From positions 1,252,501-1,316,500 of the forward strand of contig OZ024848.1 of NCBI GenBank assembly GCA_964017145.1: a stretch of DNA of 64,000 nucleotides. Direction: 5' to 3'. This document shows, one piece after another, positions 45,166-56,800 of this stretch. Positions within the stretch are counted from its first letter, which is position 1; every line of letters begins with the position of its first letter. A model generated the notes under the pieces. That model ran no database searches and was not told the origin of the DNA. It saw only the letters and a program-made list of their open reading frames with translations. The position numbers and the translations under genes were made by a program. Source of the DNA: Agrocybe praecox (lineage: Eukaryota; Basidiomycota; Agaricomycetes; Agaricales; Agrocybaceae).

Positions 45166-47820
45166 ATGCCTGGAAAACCCATACCCTCTGACTACGACTT
45201 GGCATTTGGCAAAGGTCGCAATGGAAATCCCTTGTCCACTGTTATACAACATCGCCTCTATTATGACGCCTCCCGCTTTACGATGGCCCTCCGCTATATT
45301 CTGCCTGAGAAAGACCGGAAAATTTCTGGTTGGAAACAACGGCTTCTGCAAAAGGAAATTGTAAGTGGCCAATATCAAATCTTTTTTTTTTTGGCCCATG
45401 TGGCTGATGTATTTATGGGAATATTCTCTTTCTAGTGTTGGAATCGCAGCGGCACTCGGTTACAAGCTGCACCTTCCCACGATTCTACTTGCGTTGTATT
45501 CAACAATAGGGCTCGCAAAACCTTCCCAGCTCCCGTTGGATATTGACGACGACATGGCCGAGTACGTGACCAAGGATTTGCCGCTGAGTCATCCTGCTTC
45601 ACTTGCAGACAAATATCATAACGCATGGTGGGAAAGCGACACATGTCCCGCCAACCCGTACATCGCCGCTATGAACAGGGAAAACCGGGATATTTGTATG
45701 GACACTCACGAGTTCACATTCATGTCCCACAGCATTCCAACTCCAACTCCCACTTCATCCTCTGCCGCAAGTGCTTCAGGTCCCGCCCCCCCTTCTGCCG
45801 CTTCCCCTCCATCTTCCGCTCCCGTTCTGACGAAATTTCTTCCTGGCTTGCTTTCCCCCCGACCCAACATCTTGCGCGCTGTGCCAAGACCAATTGATCC
45901 GTCTTGTGCATCGTGCGATGCAAATCAATCACTGGCGCAGGATTGCATTGAGGAATTACGGCAGGTATCAACCTTTGCGTCAGACTCTATGACAACATTG
46001 ACCGCCCATGGGTCACTGGCTCAGCAGCGCATGCGTGCACTTCATACTCTGCAAGATAACCTAATGACAGATCCTGTGGTTCCTGATGCAGAATGGCGAA
46101 AATTTTGCGAGGATGCCGTTGCCAGCCGGGAGTCATCTATCCGAGCAGAAACAGACCCGCTAGTAGAGGCGCTAGCTTCACCTCTCGCTCCCCGGTCCAC
46201 AGTCTCCGACCTGGACAACAAGTGGCTTGAGAAACGCAGAGGAAAGAGAGGAGGATCGTCTGGATTACCTGGCCGAGCGGGGCCCGGGCAGCTGGAAGAA
46301 ATTAAGATCCCGCTAACCACAACTCCCGCTGCCCTATCTTCAGTCTCCGACCCAGACAGCAAATGGCTTGAAAGACATCGAGAAATTAAGGTCCCGCCAA
46401 TCGCAACTCGCGCTGCCCCATCTTCAGTCAACGACCCAGATAGCAAATGGCTTGAAAAACGTCAAGGAAAGCAATTAGGATCATTGGGAACTGCAACAAA
46501 AGGACCATTGGACGGCGCAAGCTTGCAGCCTGCCAATACTGCCCTTGATAGCACATGGTTTGGTAGAAAGCGCAAGTTGACATCGTCAGCGCCCACTCGA
46601 GAACCATCCCCTGTGGCTCAAACCACATATCCAGCTACAGCAGATTCCAACGCTCCACTGGGCACAAGTGCCGACCTCGATGAGAAGTGGATTTCTTTGA
46701 AGAGGCGAAAGCAAACAGCCCCCACAGCTGGAGGGAGCAAAGTCCTCACGCTGGCTATAGGACAAGTATCCGCTCCCACATCTCAACCTGCTTTTAATGC
46801 CGCAGCGGATCTTGGTGACAAATGGGTATCTCGACATTGCAAGTCCTCTGCCCCTGAACAGGAGTCCAGAGGGCTGGCTGACATTCAAGGCTCCGCTAGT
46901 GCTGCTCCCTTAACACATGCAGATCCAGACAGTAAATGGTTGGCAAGGCACATGGTACTACATACACGAGTTCTATCACCATCATCCGCTCCCATCTCCC
47001 CGCCAACCATTCGCAATCCTGAGGCTTGGTGGACTGCTGATAGTCATGCAACCTCCTCATCACCTGCTCCTGTTCCCACAACAAGCCCACCATCCTCAAT
47101 CCGCAAAATTGTCAGTGATGAGATCCCAGCAGACTGTCAGGGTTTCCCCTATTTTTCCTTATTTTTCTATATTTATTTCGCATTTTTCCCTTTTGTAGAT
47201 GTGTAGATATCTTATCTGTTTCATATCTTTGATTATCTCTTGATTATCATTTGATTAGACACTTATCACTTTAATTTCCCATGAGCACAGCCTCATTTAT
47301 TCTACATCATTCCACATTATTCTTTTACTTTCTTTATGATGTCATTGCCTTACTCATCATTCCTTTCTATGATGTCATGGAGGAATATTCTAGAATAGCT
47401 GTAGGGTATATATACTGGACATGTAGGTAGCTGTAGCCCCAGCTTCAATCTCTTAGGATATCCACTATCATTGGTGTGATCTCTTAGAATCATTGAATGT
47501 CTCTCTACCTCTTTATCTCTCTCTCTCTCTTCTCTCTCTGTCTCTTCTCTCTCTCTCCTCTTGCTTTGTCTTTGTTGGTGGCCTTGTCACACTGATTATA
47601 GTGTTGCCCTGACACAGACGGGGATGAGACCCTATCAGACAATTCCAGTGATATCGCCTGCTCCTCATCCACTGAAACTCCCATTCGCCGAGTCACTATC
47701 CCAATGCCACCCGACAACCTACGTGTGCAGGACGCGGATTACTTTGCAGCTATTGTCGATGTTGAAATGTTTGATAATCTTGACAGAGAGGAACCACAGT
47801 CTGATGATTTTTTTATCTAG
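45166..47820 (+). pseudogene. KDZ-element accessory gene 4 with repeated DxDxKWLxR motifs, split by a solo LTR
   Basis: Exon 1 is 45166-45360 (MPGKPIPSDYDLAFGKGRNG ...), the intron ends at 45435, and exon 2 starts CWNRSGTRLQAAPSHDSTCV. A one-base shift near 45540 is needed to reach the long frame DIDDDMAEYVTKDLPLSHPA. From about 46200 the protein repeats a short motif at least seven times: DLDNKWLEKRRGK, DPDSKWLERHR, DPDSKWLEKRQGK, ALDSTWFGRKRK, DLDEKWISLKRRK, DLGDKWVSRHC and DPDSKWLARH. At 47134 a solo LTR interrupts; removing it and one CAGAC restores IVSDEIPADGDETLSDNSSD and an acidic end (EEPQSDDFFI, TAG 47818). No known domain. The right arm of the element begins inside this gene at 47110. 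Confidence 0.55.
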
Positions 47821-49091
47821 ATTTCGGGAGGTTGCTTTTTTTGTTTTTTTGTCAAGTAATATACGGTCGTCACTTTTTTTATTTCGTCATGTCATATACA
47901 ATCGTCGCATAATTTGTTTTATTTTAATATATATATATTCCTGGTGTCATTGTTCCCTGTTGTGTGTATAGGTAAAAAGAGTGAAGTTACAAGAGTTGGT
48001 ATCATTTTATTAGCGATCCTTAATAGCTAGCGGGTATCACAGCAGGAATCGGTATGCAATCACTGAAATTCAATGTGGATGATTTAAGCGGATCCTTAAT
48101 AGCTAGCTGGCATCCGAGCGGGCATTCATCTAATTAGGAATTCAATGTGTGAATTTAGCAGATCTCTATTGGCATCCAAGCGGGAGTTCATTCAATCATC
48201 GGAATTTAATGCAAGTGATTTGAGCGGATCCTTAATGGCCAGCTGGCATCCGAGCTGGAGTTCATATCCGATTATTGGATTGTAATGTGGGTGCTTTCAC
48301 TCGATCCTTTCCGTCTACTGACAGGTACTATATAGACAACTGCATTATCACACCGAGACCCATTCTAGACCTCCCAATCCCTCGCACACCCGCTACACCA
48401 ATGCCCATCCAATACCCGCCAGGGAACATCCTGCCGATTTGCCAATCCAATAATTTGGCACCTGGGTGCATCCTGCGGATCCCAATCCAATACCCCACTG
48501 GAGCTGCAGACTCGCCAATTCACTACCCAGCAGACCTACCAATCCAATACCCAACCCAGGCGTATTCTGCAGCCCCATCAATCTCAACTGCCACATGAGC
48601 GGGATCTGCAATCCCAAACCTTAGCGGATCCTGTAGACCCGCTATTCCAATATGGCACCCGATCGTACCCTGCAGACCCCATCCGAATACCCTACCAAAT
48701 AGCCCACCTGAACTGCATACATGAATATCCACTGCTCACCCATACCCAACCGAGCGCATCCTCCGGATCCCAAACCAGTACCCCCGAGCGCATCCTGCTG
48801 ATCCCCGCCCAGTATCCCCGAGCGCATCCTGTGGACCCCCAACCCAGTACCCTACCCGATACCCCACCCAAGCACATATTGCAGACCCGCCAACCTATTA
48901 CCCTACCCGATACCCCACCCGGGCACCCAACCCCAGCACGATATCCCCCCGCTACCTACCCCCGCCTCCCGTAGGCACCTGCTCAATATGGTAATACATT
49001 GCTGGAGGAGCCCAATGGGCCTACTCAGCTAGTATCATACAGTACACTGTATGTACCCATTCAACAGTACCATACAGTACAGTGTAGCTGC
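47110..49091 (-). repeat. Right arm of the KDZ element
   Basis: Reverse complement of 31564-33545. It contains the end of accessory gene 4, solo LTR 4, an A/T-rich spacer (47821-48010), the 85-bp units (48015-48265), the C-rich minisatellite (48390-48960) and the terminus CAGTGTAGCTGC. Other than the gene 4 tail, nothing coding is supported. Confidence 0.8.
47135..47614 (+). mobile_element. Solo LTR 4 (480 bp) in the right arm
   Basis: TGTCAGGG ... CCCTGACA flanked by CAGAC at 47130-47134 and 47615-47619. It carries the (TC)n tract at about 47516-47558 and TATATATA near 47406. It splits accessory gene 4 in frame terms and is the mirror of solo LTR 3. Confidence 0.85.
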
Positions 49092-49099
49092 GCTATGTG

Positions 49100-49856
49100 A
49101 TTAAATTGCAATACAAGTCTTTTACTTTTACTTTCTTAACATTATGTGAATATTGTCTGACTGTCAGTATGCCCTTCCACTTCACACAGAAAGTCAGAGG
49201 ACAATACAAGACAGCATTGTAGTGGCCTCTCCCTACGAAATCATATGAACTAGGCATGCAAAGTCAGAGGACAATACAAGACAGCATTGTAGTGTCCTCT
49301 CTCTATGAAATTATATGAATTAGGCATGCACACTACACACACTCTGATAAATGATCCTTTGAGTCAGAGGGCGATGCAAGACAGCATTGTAGTGGCCTCT
49401 CTCTCTCTACAAAATCATATGAACTAGTCATGTACACTACACACACTCTGGTAAATGATCCTTCAAGTTAGAGGACAATACAAGACAGCATTATAGTGTG
49501 TGGCAAAATTTGGGCAGCAAAATTCGGGTATGTTGGCGGCTAAGTGTATGTTTTTCTACAAAATGTTGCATGCTACACTGTTTTCATGTTGGCAGCAAAG
49601 CTCCCTAATTTGGCTGCCAAGTTCCAGTATTTTGGCAGACAAGTTTGGGTATGTACACTTGGCCACCAACATACCCAAACTTTGCCACCCAAATTTTGCC
49701 ACAAATTTACAAAACTTTGCCGAAAACAGTGTAGCATGCAAAATTTTGTAGAAAGACATACAGTGACTTTGTAAAGTGGAAGGGCATACTGACAGTCAAA
49801 CAATATTCACATAATGTTAAGAAAGTAAAAGTAAAAGACTTGTATTGCCATTTAAT
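49100..49856. mobile_element. Palindromic non-autonomous element with 108-bp internal repeats
   Basis: Ends ATTAAAT(T/G)GCAATACAAG in inverted orientation, with about 75-bp inverted repeats (CTTTTACTTTTACTTTCTT ... CAGTATGCCCTTCCACTT). Inside are about three and a half tandem copies of a 108-bp unit (GTCAGAGGACAATACAAGAC start; 49190-49498). A second inverted pair lies at 49500-49770 (GCATGCTACACTGTTTT / AAAACAGTGTAGCATGC). No coding capacity. Target duplication is unclear. Confidence 0.6.
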
Positions 49857-50435
49857 GGCCTCGAACCCAAGTAATAATACAAGGGACACCAAAGTCTCCT
49901 ATAAATAACATTTTTGATGACTGAAACAAATAAAGAGACAAAAATAGCCCATGGGGTAACCTATATTTCCCCAATCAGATATCAAATTATGTAAAGAATC
50001 AAAAATGACCCTCAGAGCTTTCCTGGGATGCCCTAGGGGCTACTTATGATAACTCAAATTATAAGATTTCATCCAAGTCATCTTAGGGCTAAATGCTTTT
50101 TCCTGATGAAGTTACGTCAAACACTGTTATCAGCAATCACATATTCAAGTAGCTATAAGCACAAAATACAACTGCCATTCTGATTATACCTCTTAGTTTG
50201 ACTGTTCTCATAAGTTCTTTTCCCTTCCTTTCTATAGCAATGCTATGAAATCTGATCAACATACAACACAATGTGTAGCGATACATAATTTGCATAAGTA
50301 GAAGTCATGCAGGTTTATGAATGATAGGACAGGACTTTCTAATCAGCCTTGATCTTAAAGCTTATAGAATTTATCATATTCCAAAGCATACCATGAATCA
50401 TGCTTTTTAAGCCATGATTTTGACTGATGTTCAAA
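49857..50435. other. Gene-free stretch
   Basis: A/T-rich, no open frame of note, no repeat recognised. Confidence 0.4.
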
Positions 50436-51200
50436 TATAGAAGTTATGTCCCAATTGAGATGTTTCCGCTTTTTTACTATATTATAAGACATTAAACCTA
50501 CTATGCCTACTATATAAGGTATACATAGACTCTTGCAGTAGTCTACACATTTCAAAAGGCACTTATAATGTATAAAAGTTTAGAAAAAGTTCGCTTTTTT
50601 GATGAATTTATAAATAGGTCAGATTATTTTGAACATTATCCAAATACAGATTCTTGCATCCATCCCATACCTTATACTTTTGGGCCTTTTTTGTATCTTA
50701 TAAATTATGATAAATCCATTAGAATCCATAGCAGCCGTTTATTTGGCAAAAAAGCGCCCAGAATGTAGTAAATCACATACTTGGTTCGCTTTTTGGACAC
50801 ATTTATAAATAGCACATATTATTTTTGAACATTATCCAGATGCACTTTTGTGCATCCATCCTTTCCTTTTGTATTTATACATTTTTAAAGGTCTTATAAT
50901 TTATTATAAATCACTAGAACATATATCCACCTCTTTTTTGGGCAAAAAAAAGCGTCCAAAAAATAAGAAATCAGACAATATAACCTTTTAGGAAATTAAT
51001 CATGTGACATATTCCACAGCCACACATTTGATAAGATATGATAAGATAATTACTATCTAGATAAGATTTATTAGCATAGCCACAATGTAGATAAGATATC
51101 TGACAACATAGCCACAAGTCGGATAAGATATGAAAAGCATAGCCACAGTGAGATAAAACATTATAGCATAGCCACACATCAGATTAGATATGGTTACATG
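50436..51200 (-). repeat. Diverged relative of the foldback-element arm
   Basis: Same order of features as the inner end of the right arm at 11220-11960: GTCCCAATT, CGCTTTTTT, ATTTATAAATAGGTCAGATT, GAACATTATCCA, TGCATCCATCC, AAAAAAGCGCCCAGAA and finally GATAAGATA/GCCACA motifs (51030-51190). Similarity is partial, so this is an older, truncated member of the same repeat family. Orientation is that of the right arm. Confidence 0.55.
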
Positions 51201-52098
51201 GTCACACTGTTTCTAGAAATGTTTTTTGAAGTTTAAATTTAGAACTGCAGAAATGTTTTTGATGTTTAAATTTAGAAGTGCAGAAATGTTTTTAATAGTA
51301 AAATGTTTTCAAATGCAAAAACATTTTTAAAGGACAGAAATGTTTTGAAAGAAATGTTTTGCACAAAAATGTTTCTATAAAACATTATCATAGGGTCTCT
51401 TAGGTTCATTTCCTATCAGGAAATGAATGGCCTAAGAGTTCATGTCACTGGTTCACTGAAGTGTCCTGCCTGTGCTATCCTCTTTGCTGTGGATCTCTTG
51501 TGTATTTCTTTTATTAATACATGTAGATGATTAATTTAATGTTGGGCCATTTAATCTCCAATTCTCATTGAAGGGCTCATTTTTTCTATGCTATTTGTGT
51601 TGTTCGTTGTTACCTTTCAATTGCTGCAATTTGGTGCTTTTTCAACCTCTTTCCCTATGCCCACCTCTTGCTGTTGTTAACACTTTGGTCATTTTTAGCT
51701 ACTTGTTTGTGTATTTTATTCATATTTGGTCCACATCACTCAGTCTAATTCTTCTTTGCTGACCAAAATACCCTTCTCATGCATCACCCTTTGTGTATTC
51801 ATTGTCTGAGCTCTTCTTCTCATTGCCTCTGTTGCCTTTGATGTGGATGGTTGTGCATTGGTGCTCTTATTCATCCGTCTCATGCTATCATCTATTGTGC
51901 ATCCTGGGCTTTCTTTATGTTTAGTTTGAGTTGTCTGGGTGGGCTCAGTGGCTCAGTAGCACATATATTGCTGTGTGCAGGTCTGTTTACCTCTTCATCT
52001 AGAGTCCAATATGCTTCAATACTGAAGATAATTTACCAAGGCATATGCTAGCTTGTTTTTTGCAAGTGTTTTATGTCTTATGCAAATTATGATTTATA
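51201..52098. other. AAATGTTTT repeat patch and gene-free stretch
   Basis: AAATGTTTT occurs about eight times from 51210 to 51385, with a 32-bp direct repeat (GTTTAAATTTAGAA core). The remainder to the Tc1 element is T-rich and holds no supportable gene. Confidence 0.4.
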
Positions 52099-53704
52099 CA
52101 GTGAGGGACAAAACTGTTTGAATGTTTTTCAAAGTTGAACTGTTGCACAAATAACTTGGGACTGGGTGGTCCAAATTGGTTGAAATTTTGAGGCAAGGTA
52201 GGTTAGGATGTGAGTAACATATGACAATTTGTTTCATTACATAATCTTGTTTTATTCCCACAATATTAATATATTACTGGTACATGTACATTCGAATGGT
52301 TTTGTCCCTGTCCTATTATAATACAGTATTCTAAGTTTCTAGTACTTGGTATAACCCCCCTTGGCCTGTAATACAGCCTGAATCCTTCTAGGCATACTCT
52401 CTATCAGATTCTGACAAACAGAAGGTGGAATATCATTCCATTCCTTTTGTGCCCTCTCCCACAACTCTGCAATTCCAGAAGGTTGCCTTTCATAGCCTTC
52501 AAGCTTGGTTTTGAGGTAATGCCAAAGATGTTCAATTGTATTTAGGTCAGCTGATTGAGGGGGCCACTCCATGAGTTGTAATCCACTGTTTTGGAGCCAC
52601 TTCTGTGCCTTTTTGCTCTTGTGTACGGGGTCATTGTCCTGCTGAAAAAGGACATCCTCTGGCTTTTTGTTGTAATATTCAAGCTCTGCATAAGTTCATC
52701 ATTCAAAATGCTGACAAATAGATCAGCATCCATTCTCCCATCAATCTTGGTGCCATATCCCACTGCTTCCCAAAACATACAGCCCCAGAACATCAAGCTT
52801 CCTCCTCCAAACTTGACCGTTCCCTGCACCAGCCCATCGGTCAACCCCTCTCCCTCCCTTTTCCACACCCACCTCTTCCCATCTGACCCCAAACAATTGA
52901 TTTTAGTCTCATCTGTCCAGCAGACCCTCTTCCAGTCATTCACTGTCCAGTGTTTGTGTGCTTCTGCATAGTCCATCTACATCCTCCTATGCCTTTTGGA
53001 GAGAAATGGTTGTTTTTGCTTTGTCACAGCCTTCATACCAACTCCACGGAGTGCTCGGCATACTGTCTTTACAGAGAAGGATGTGTTGGTCATGTTTTGT
53101 AATGTTTTGGTGGCATCAGTGGCACTGTCAGCCTTCTGAGAGGTGATAAGACGGACAGCATAATAGGTATCGGTAGGAGAAAGCTTGCGTGGATGGCCAC
53201 CAGCAGCTTTGGAAGTTGATGATCTGTGTTTGGATCGGACCTTGGATATAGAACCAACACTTATGCCAGTGGTGGTAGAGATAGAGTGACCAGAAAGTCC
53301 TTTGTCAAGCAGTTCAAGAACCTGATTGAGTTGAGCAGGAGTAAGTCATCACATGAGGGTTTGAGAGAGATTTTGATGTGGGAGATAGTTGGAGGTTGGG
53401 CACAGAGTATATATACATATTCTAAGGCAGTCACATGATTTTATTTGTACTTATTTGCTTTGATTAAACAAAGTCATGTGCCCAATATAGAGTAGGGACA
53501 AAACCGTTCAAATGTATATGTACCAGTAATATATTAATATTGTGGGAATAAAACGAGATTATGTAATGGAACAAATTGTCATATGTTACTAACATCCTAA
53601 CCTACCTTGCCTCAAAATTTCAACCAATTTGGACCACCCAGTCCCAAATTATTTGTGCAACAGTTCAACTTTGAAAAACATTCGAACAGTTTTGTCCCTC
53701 ACTG
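52099..53704. mobile_element. Tc1/mariner element (1606 bp) with about 210-bp inverted repeats
   Basis: Ends CAGTGAGGGACAAAACTG, flanked by TA on both sides (52097-52098 and 53705-53706). The inverted repeats run to about 52312 and from about 53496, each containing a second GGGACAAAAC box, so the repeats end in paired transposase-site-like motifs. It carries one broken DD34E transposase on the minus strand and lies 154 bp from the end of the NLR gene. Confidence 0.85.
52339..53342 (-). pseudogene. Tc1-type DD34E transposase, broken
   Basis: Read from TPAQLNQVLELLDKGLSGHS the N-terminus holds the paired-like helix-turn-helix (ISTTTGISVGSISKVRSKHR, then GGHPRKLSPTD). TAG near 52977 interrupts before MDYAEAHKHW. 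The catalytic part has D in CWTDETKINCLG, GGGSLMFWGC, a one-base shift near 52685, then D in FQQDNDPVHKS and E in PQSADLNTIEHLW; 34 residues separate the last two. No start codon is open upstream. The catalytic triad is intact, but the frame is not. Confidence 0.8.
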
Positions 53705-53857
53705 TATGTACAAATACATTTTTATTGTTTCTGCATATTATCTTTTATATCTCATAATAATTGGAAACTGCAGATACACTCAGTCAACTAAATAATAGAA
53801 GAATTAATTAATCAATTTATACATTACGTAGTTGAAAAATTCACATCTTATGATGCA

Positions 53858-56800
53858 CTAAGAGTTATGGGTAATGTTTGCAATTTTCTCCTGAAGAACT
53901 TCAGCTTCACTACTATTATTCAATTTTCTGTATATGTGTGCAAGAGCCTCTATGCTTTTCAGAGTATCTGGGTGGAATTCCCCAAGAACTTGGAGGCATT
54001 TGTCCATGACTTGCACTTGAAGTGACTGTGCTTTGTGCCAAAGGCCTTGGGCCTGATATGTGGCTGCCAAATGTGCCATACTGGTAAGAGTAAAAGGATG
54101 ATTCTCTCCAAGAATTTCCTTCCTTTTTTGCATTACTACAATCTGCAGTTCCTCTGCTTTCTGCCAAAGGCCTTGGGCCCAATATGTAGCTGCCAATTGT
54201 GCCATATTGGTAAGAGTATCAGGATGATTCTCTCCAAGAATTTCCTTGCTTTTTTGCATTACTACAATCTGCAGTTCCTCTGCTTTCTGCCAAAGGCCTT
54301 GGGCCCGATATGTAGCTGCCAAATGTGCCATACTGTTAAGAGTAAAAGGATGATTCTCTCCAAGAATTTCCTTCTTTTTTTGCATTACTACAATCTCCAG
54401 TTCCTCTGCTTTTTGCCAAAGGCCTTGGGCCCGATATGTAGCTGCCAAATTTGCCATACTGGTAAGAGTATCAGGATGATTCTCTCCAAGAATTTCCTTG
54501 CTTTTTTGCATTACTACAATCTGCAGTTCCTCTGCTTTTTGCCAAAGGCCTTGGGCCCGATATGTAGCTGCCAAATTTGCCATACTGGTAAGAGTATCAG
54601 GATGATTCTCTCCAAGAATTTCCTTGCTTTTTTGCATTACTACAATCTGCAGTTCCTCTGCTTTTTGCCAAAGGCCTTGGGCCCGATGTGTAGCTGCCAA
54701 ATGTGCCATATTGGTAAGAGTATCAGGATGATTCTCTCCAAGAATTTCCTTCGTTTTTTGCATTGCTATAATCTCCAGTTCCTCTGCTTTTTGCCAAAGG
54801 CCTTGGGCCCGATATGTAGCTGCCAAATTTGCCATACTGGTAAAAGTATCAGGATGATTCTCTCCACGAATTTCCTTGCTTTTTTGCATTACTACAATCT
54901 TCAGTTCCCCTGCTTTCTGCCAAAGGCCTTGGGCCTGATATGTAGCTGCCAAATTTGCCATACTGGTAAGAGTATCAGGATGATTCTCTCCAAGAATTTC
55001 CTTCGTTTTTTGCATTACTACAATCTGCAGTTCCTCTGCTTTCTGCCAAAGGCCTTGGGCCCGATATGTAGCTGCCAAATGTGCCATATTGGTAAGAGTA
55101 TCAGGATGATTCTCTCCAAGAATTTCCTTGCTTTTTTGCATTACTACAATCTGCAGTTCCTCTGCTTTTTGCCAAAGGCCTTGGGCCCAATATGTAGCTG
55201 CCAAATGTGCCATATTGGTAAGAGTATCAGGATGATTCTCTCCAAGAATTTCCTTGCTTTTTTGCATTACTACAATCTGCAGTTCCTCTGCTTTTTGCCA
55301 AAGGCCTTGGGCCCGATATGTAGCTGCCAAATGTGCCATATTGGTAAGAGTATCAGGATGATTCTCTCCAAGAATTTCCTTCGTTTTTTGCATTGCTATA
55401 ATCTGCAGTTCCTCTGCTTTCTGCCAAAGGCCTTGGGCCCGATATGTAGCTGCCAAATGTGCCATACTGTTAAGAGTAAAAGGATGATTCTCTCCAAGAA
55501 TTTCCTTCTTTTTTTGCATTACTACAATCTCCAGTTCCTCTGCTTTTTGCCAAAGGCCTTGGGCCCGATATGTAGCTGCCAAATTTGCCATACTGGTAAG
55601 AGTATCAGGATGATTCTCTCCAAGAATTTCCTTGCTTTTTTGCATTACTACAATCTGCAGTTCCTCTGCTTTTTGCCAAAGGCCTTGGGCCCGATATGTA
55701 GCTGCCAAATGTGCCATATTGGTAAGAGTATCAGGATGATTCTCTCCAAGAATTTCCTTCGTTTTTTGCATTGCTATAATCTCCAGTTCCTCTGCTTTTT
55801 GCCAAAGGCCTTGGGCCCGATATGTAGCTGCCAAATGTGCCATATTGGTAAGAGTATCAGGATGATTCTCTCCAAGAATTTCCTTGCTTTTTTGCATTAC
55901 TACAATCTGCAGTTCCTCTGCTTTTTGCCAAAGGCCTTGGGCCCGATATGTAGCTGCCAAATGTGCCATATTGGTAAGAGTATCAGGATGATTCTCTCCA
56001 AGAATTTCCTTCGTTTTTTGCATTGCTACAATCTCCAGTTCCTCTGCTTTTTGCCAAAGGCCTTGGGCCTGATATGTAGCTGCCAAATTTGCCATACTGG
56101 TAAGAGTATCAGGATGATTCTCTCCAAGAATTTCCTTCTTCTTGTATAATGTTTTCTCCAAGAATACTACAGCCTCTTTGTAGTATCCTTGCTTTTCACA
56201 AAGAGTTCCAATTTTTTTCAAAATTTGAACATCAAATTCATCCAAATGTTCTGCAACCTTTACATATAGTTGTTGAATATGTGGCCATAAACTGTTCTGG
56301 TATTGATGAACATGTTCATTGTAGTCATATGAAATTGATAAACCAAGAATTGAAAAAACACATTTCTCCATAAATTTCTCATCTGTTCCCAGTATGGCTC
56401 TTCCCCATTGTTGTACAAGTGGATGCATTCTGTATATACTTTTTTCCCCCTGTTCAAAATGGAATTCAATCAGGGAATAAGCTTGAAGTTTCAAAATCAT
56501 TTCCTGGAATGCTTGGGGGCTCCAAGATAAATCTTCTCTTCCAAAATGACTCATAAGATGCTCTACCCTTTCTTTCACAGTGATATTATCTATTTTGATC
56601 TGTGCCAATGCAGCTCTTTCAAATATTTCCTCTGAAATCCCTTCATGTTGCAAAAGTGAGCAAATTTGCAAAAAGCATTTTGCAGAATCATCCAGCTTAT
56701 CATAGCTCATTTTCCAAGTAGTATAAATTGCAATATCTTTACGTTGTATTGTTTCCAGGTGGAGAATATAACTCTGCTGATGTTGATGAAATGTATAATA

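Larger units (their letters stand above)
31564..49091. mobile_element. 17.5-kb KDZ-type (Kyakuja-Dileera-Zisupton) transposon with long inverted arms
   Basis: Arms 31564-33545 and 47110-49091 are each 1982 bp and read as reverse complements; translations across them are identical. Between them lie a KDZ transposase with cysteine-cluster domain and four accessory genes. Each arm contains the same solo LTR with the same duplication (GTCTG/CAGAC). The right arm includes the 3' end of an accessory gene, so the arm length exceeds a natural terminus. Flanking target duplications were not found (CAGGTAGGG on the left, GCTATGTG on the right). Confidence 0.65.

Noticed and set aside
54035..56149. 704-codon plus-strand gene
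   Set aside because: Antisense shadow of the TPR array of the NLR; repeated residues follow the 42-codon period.
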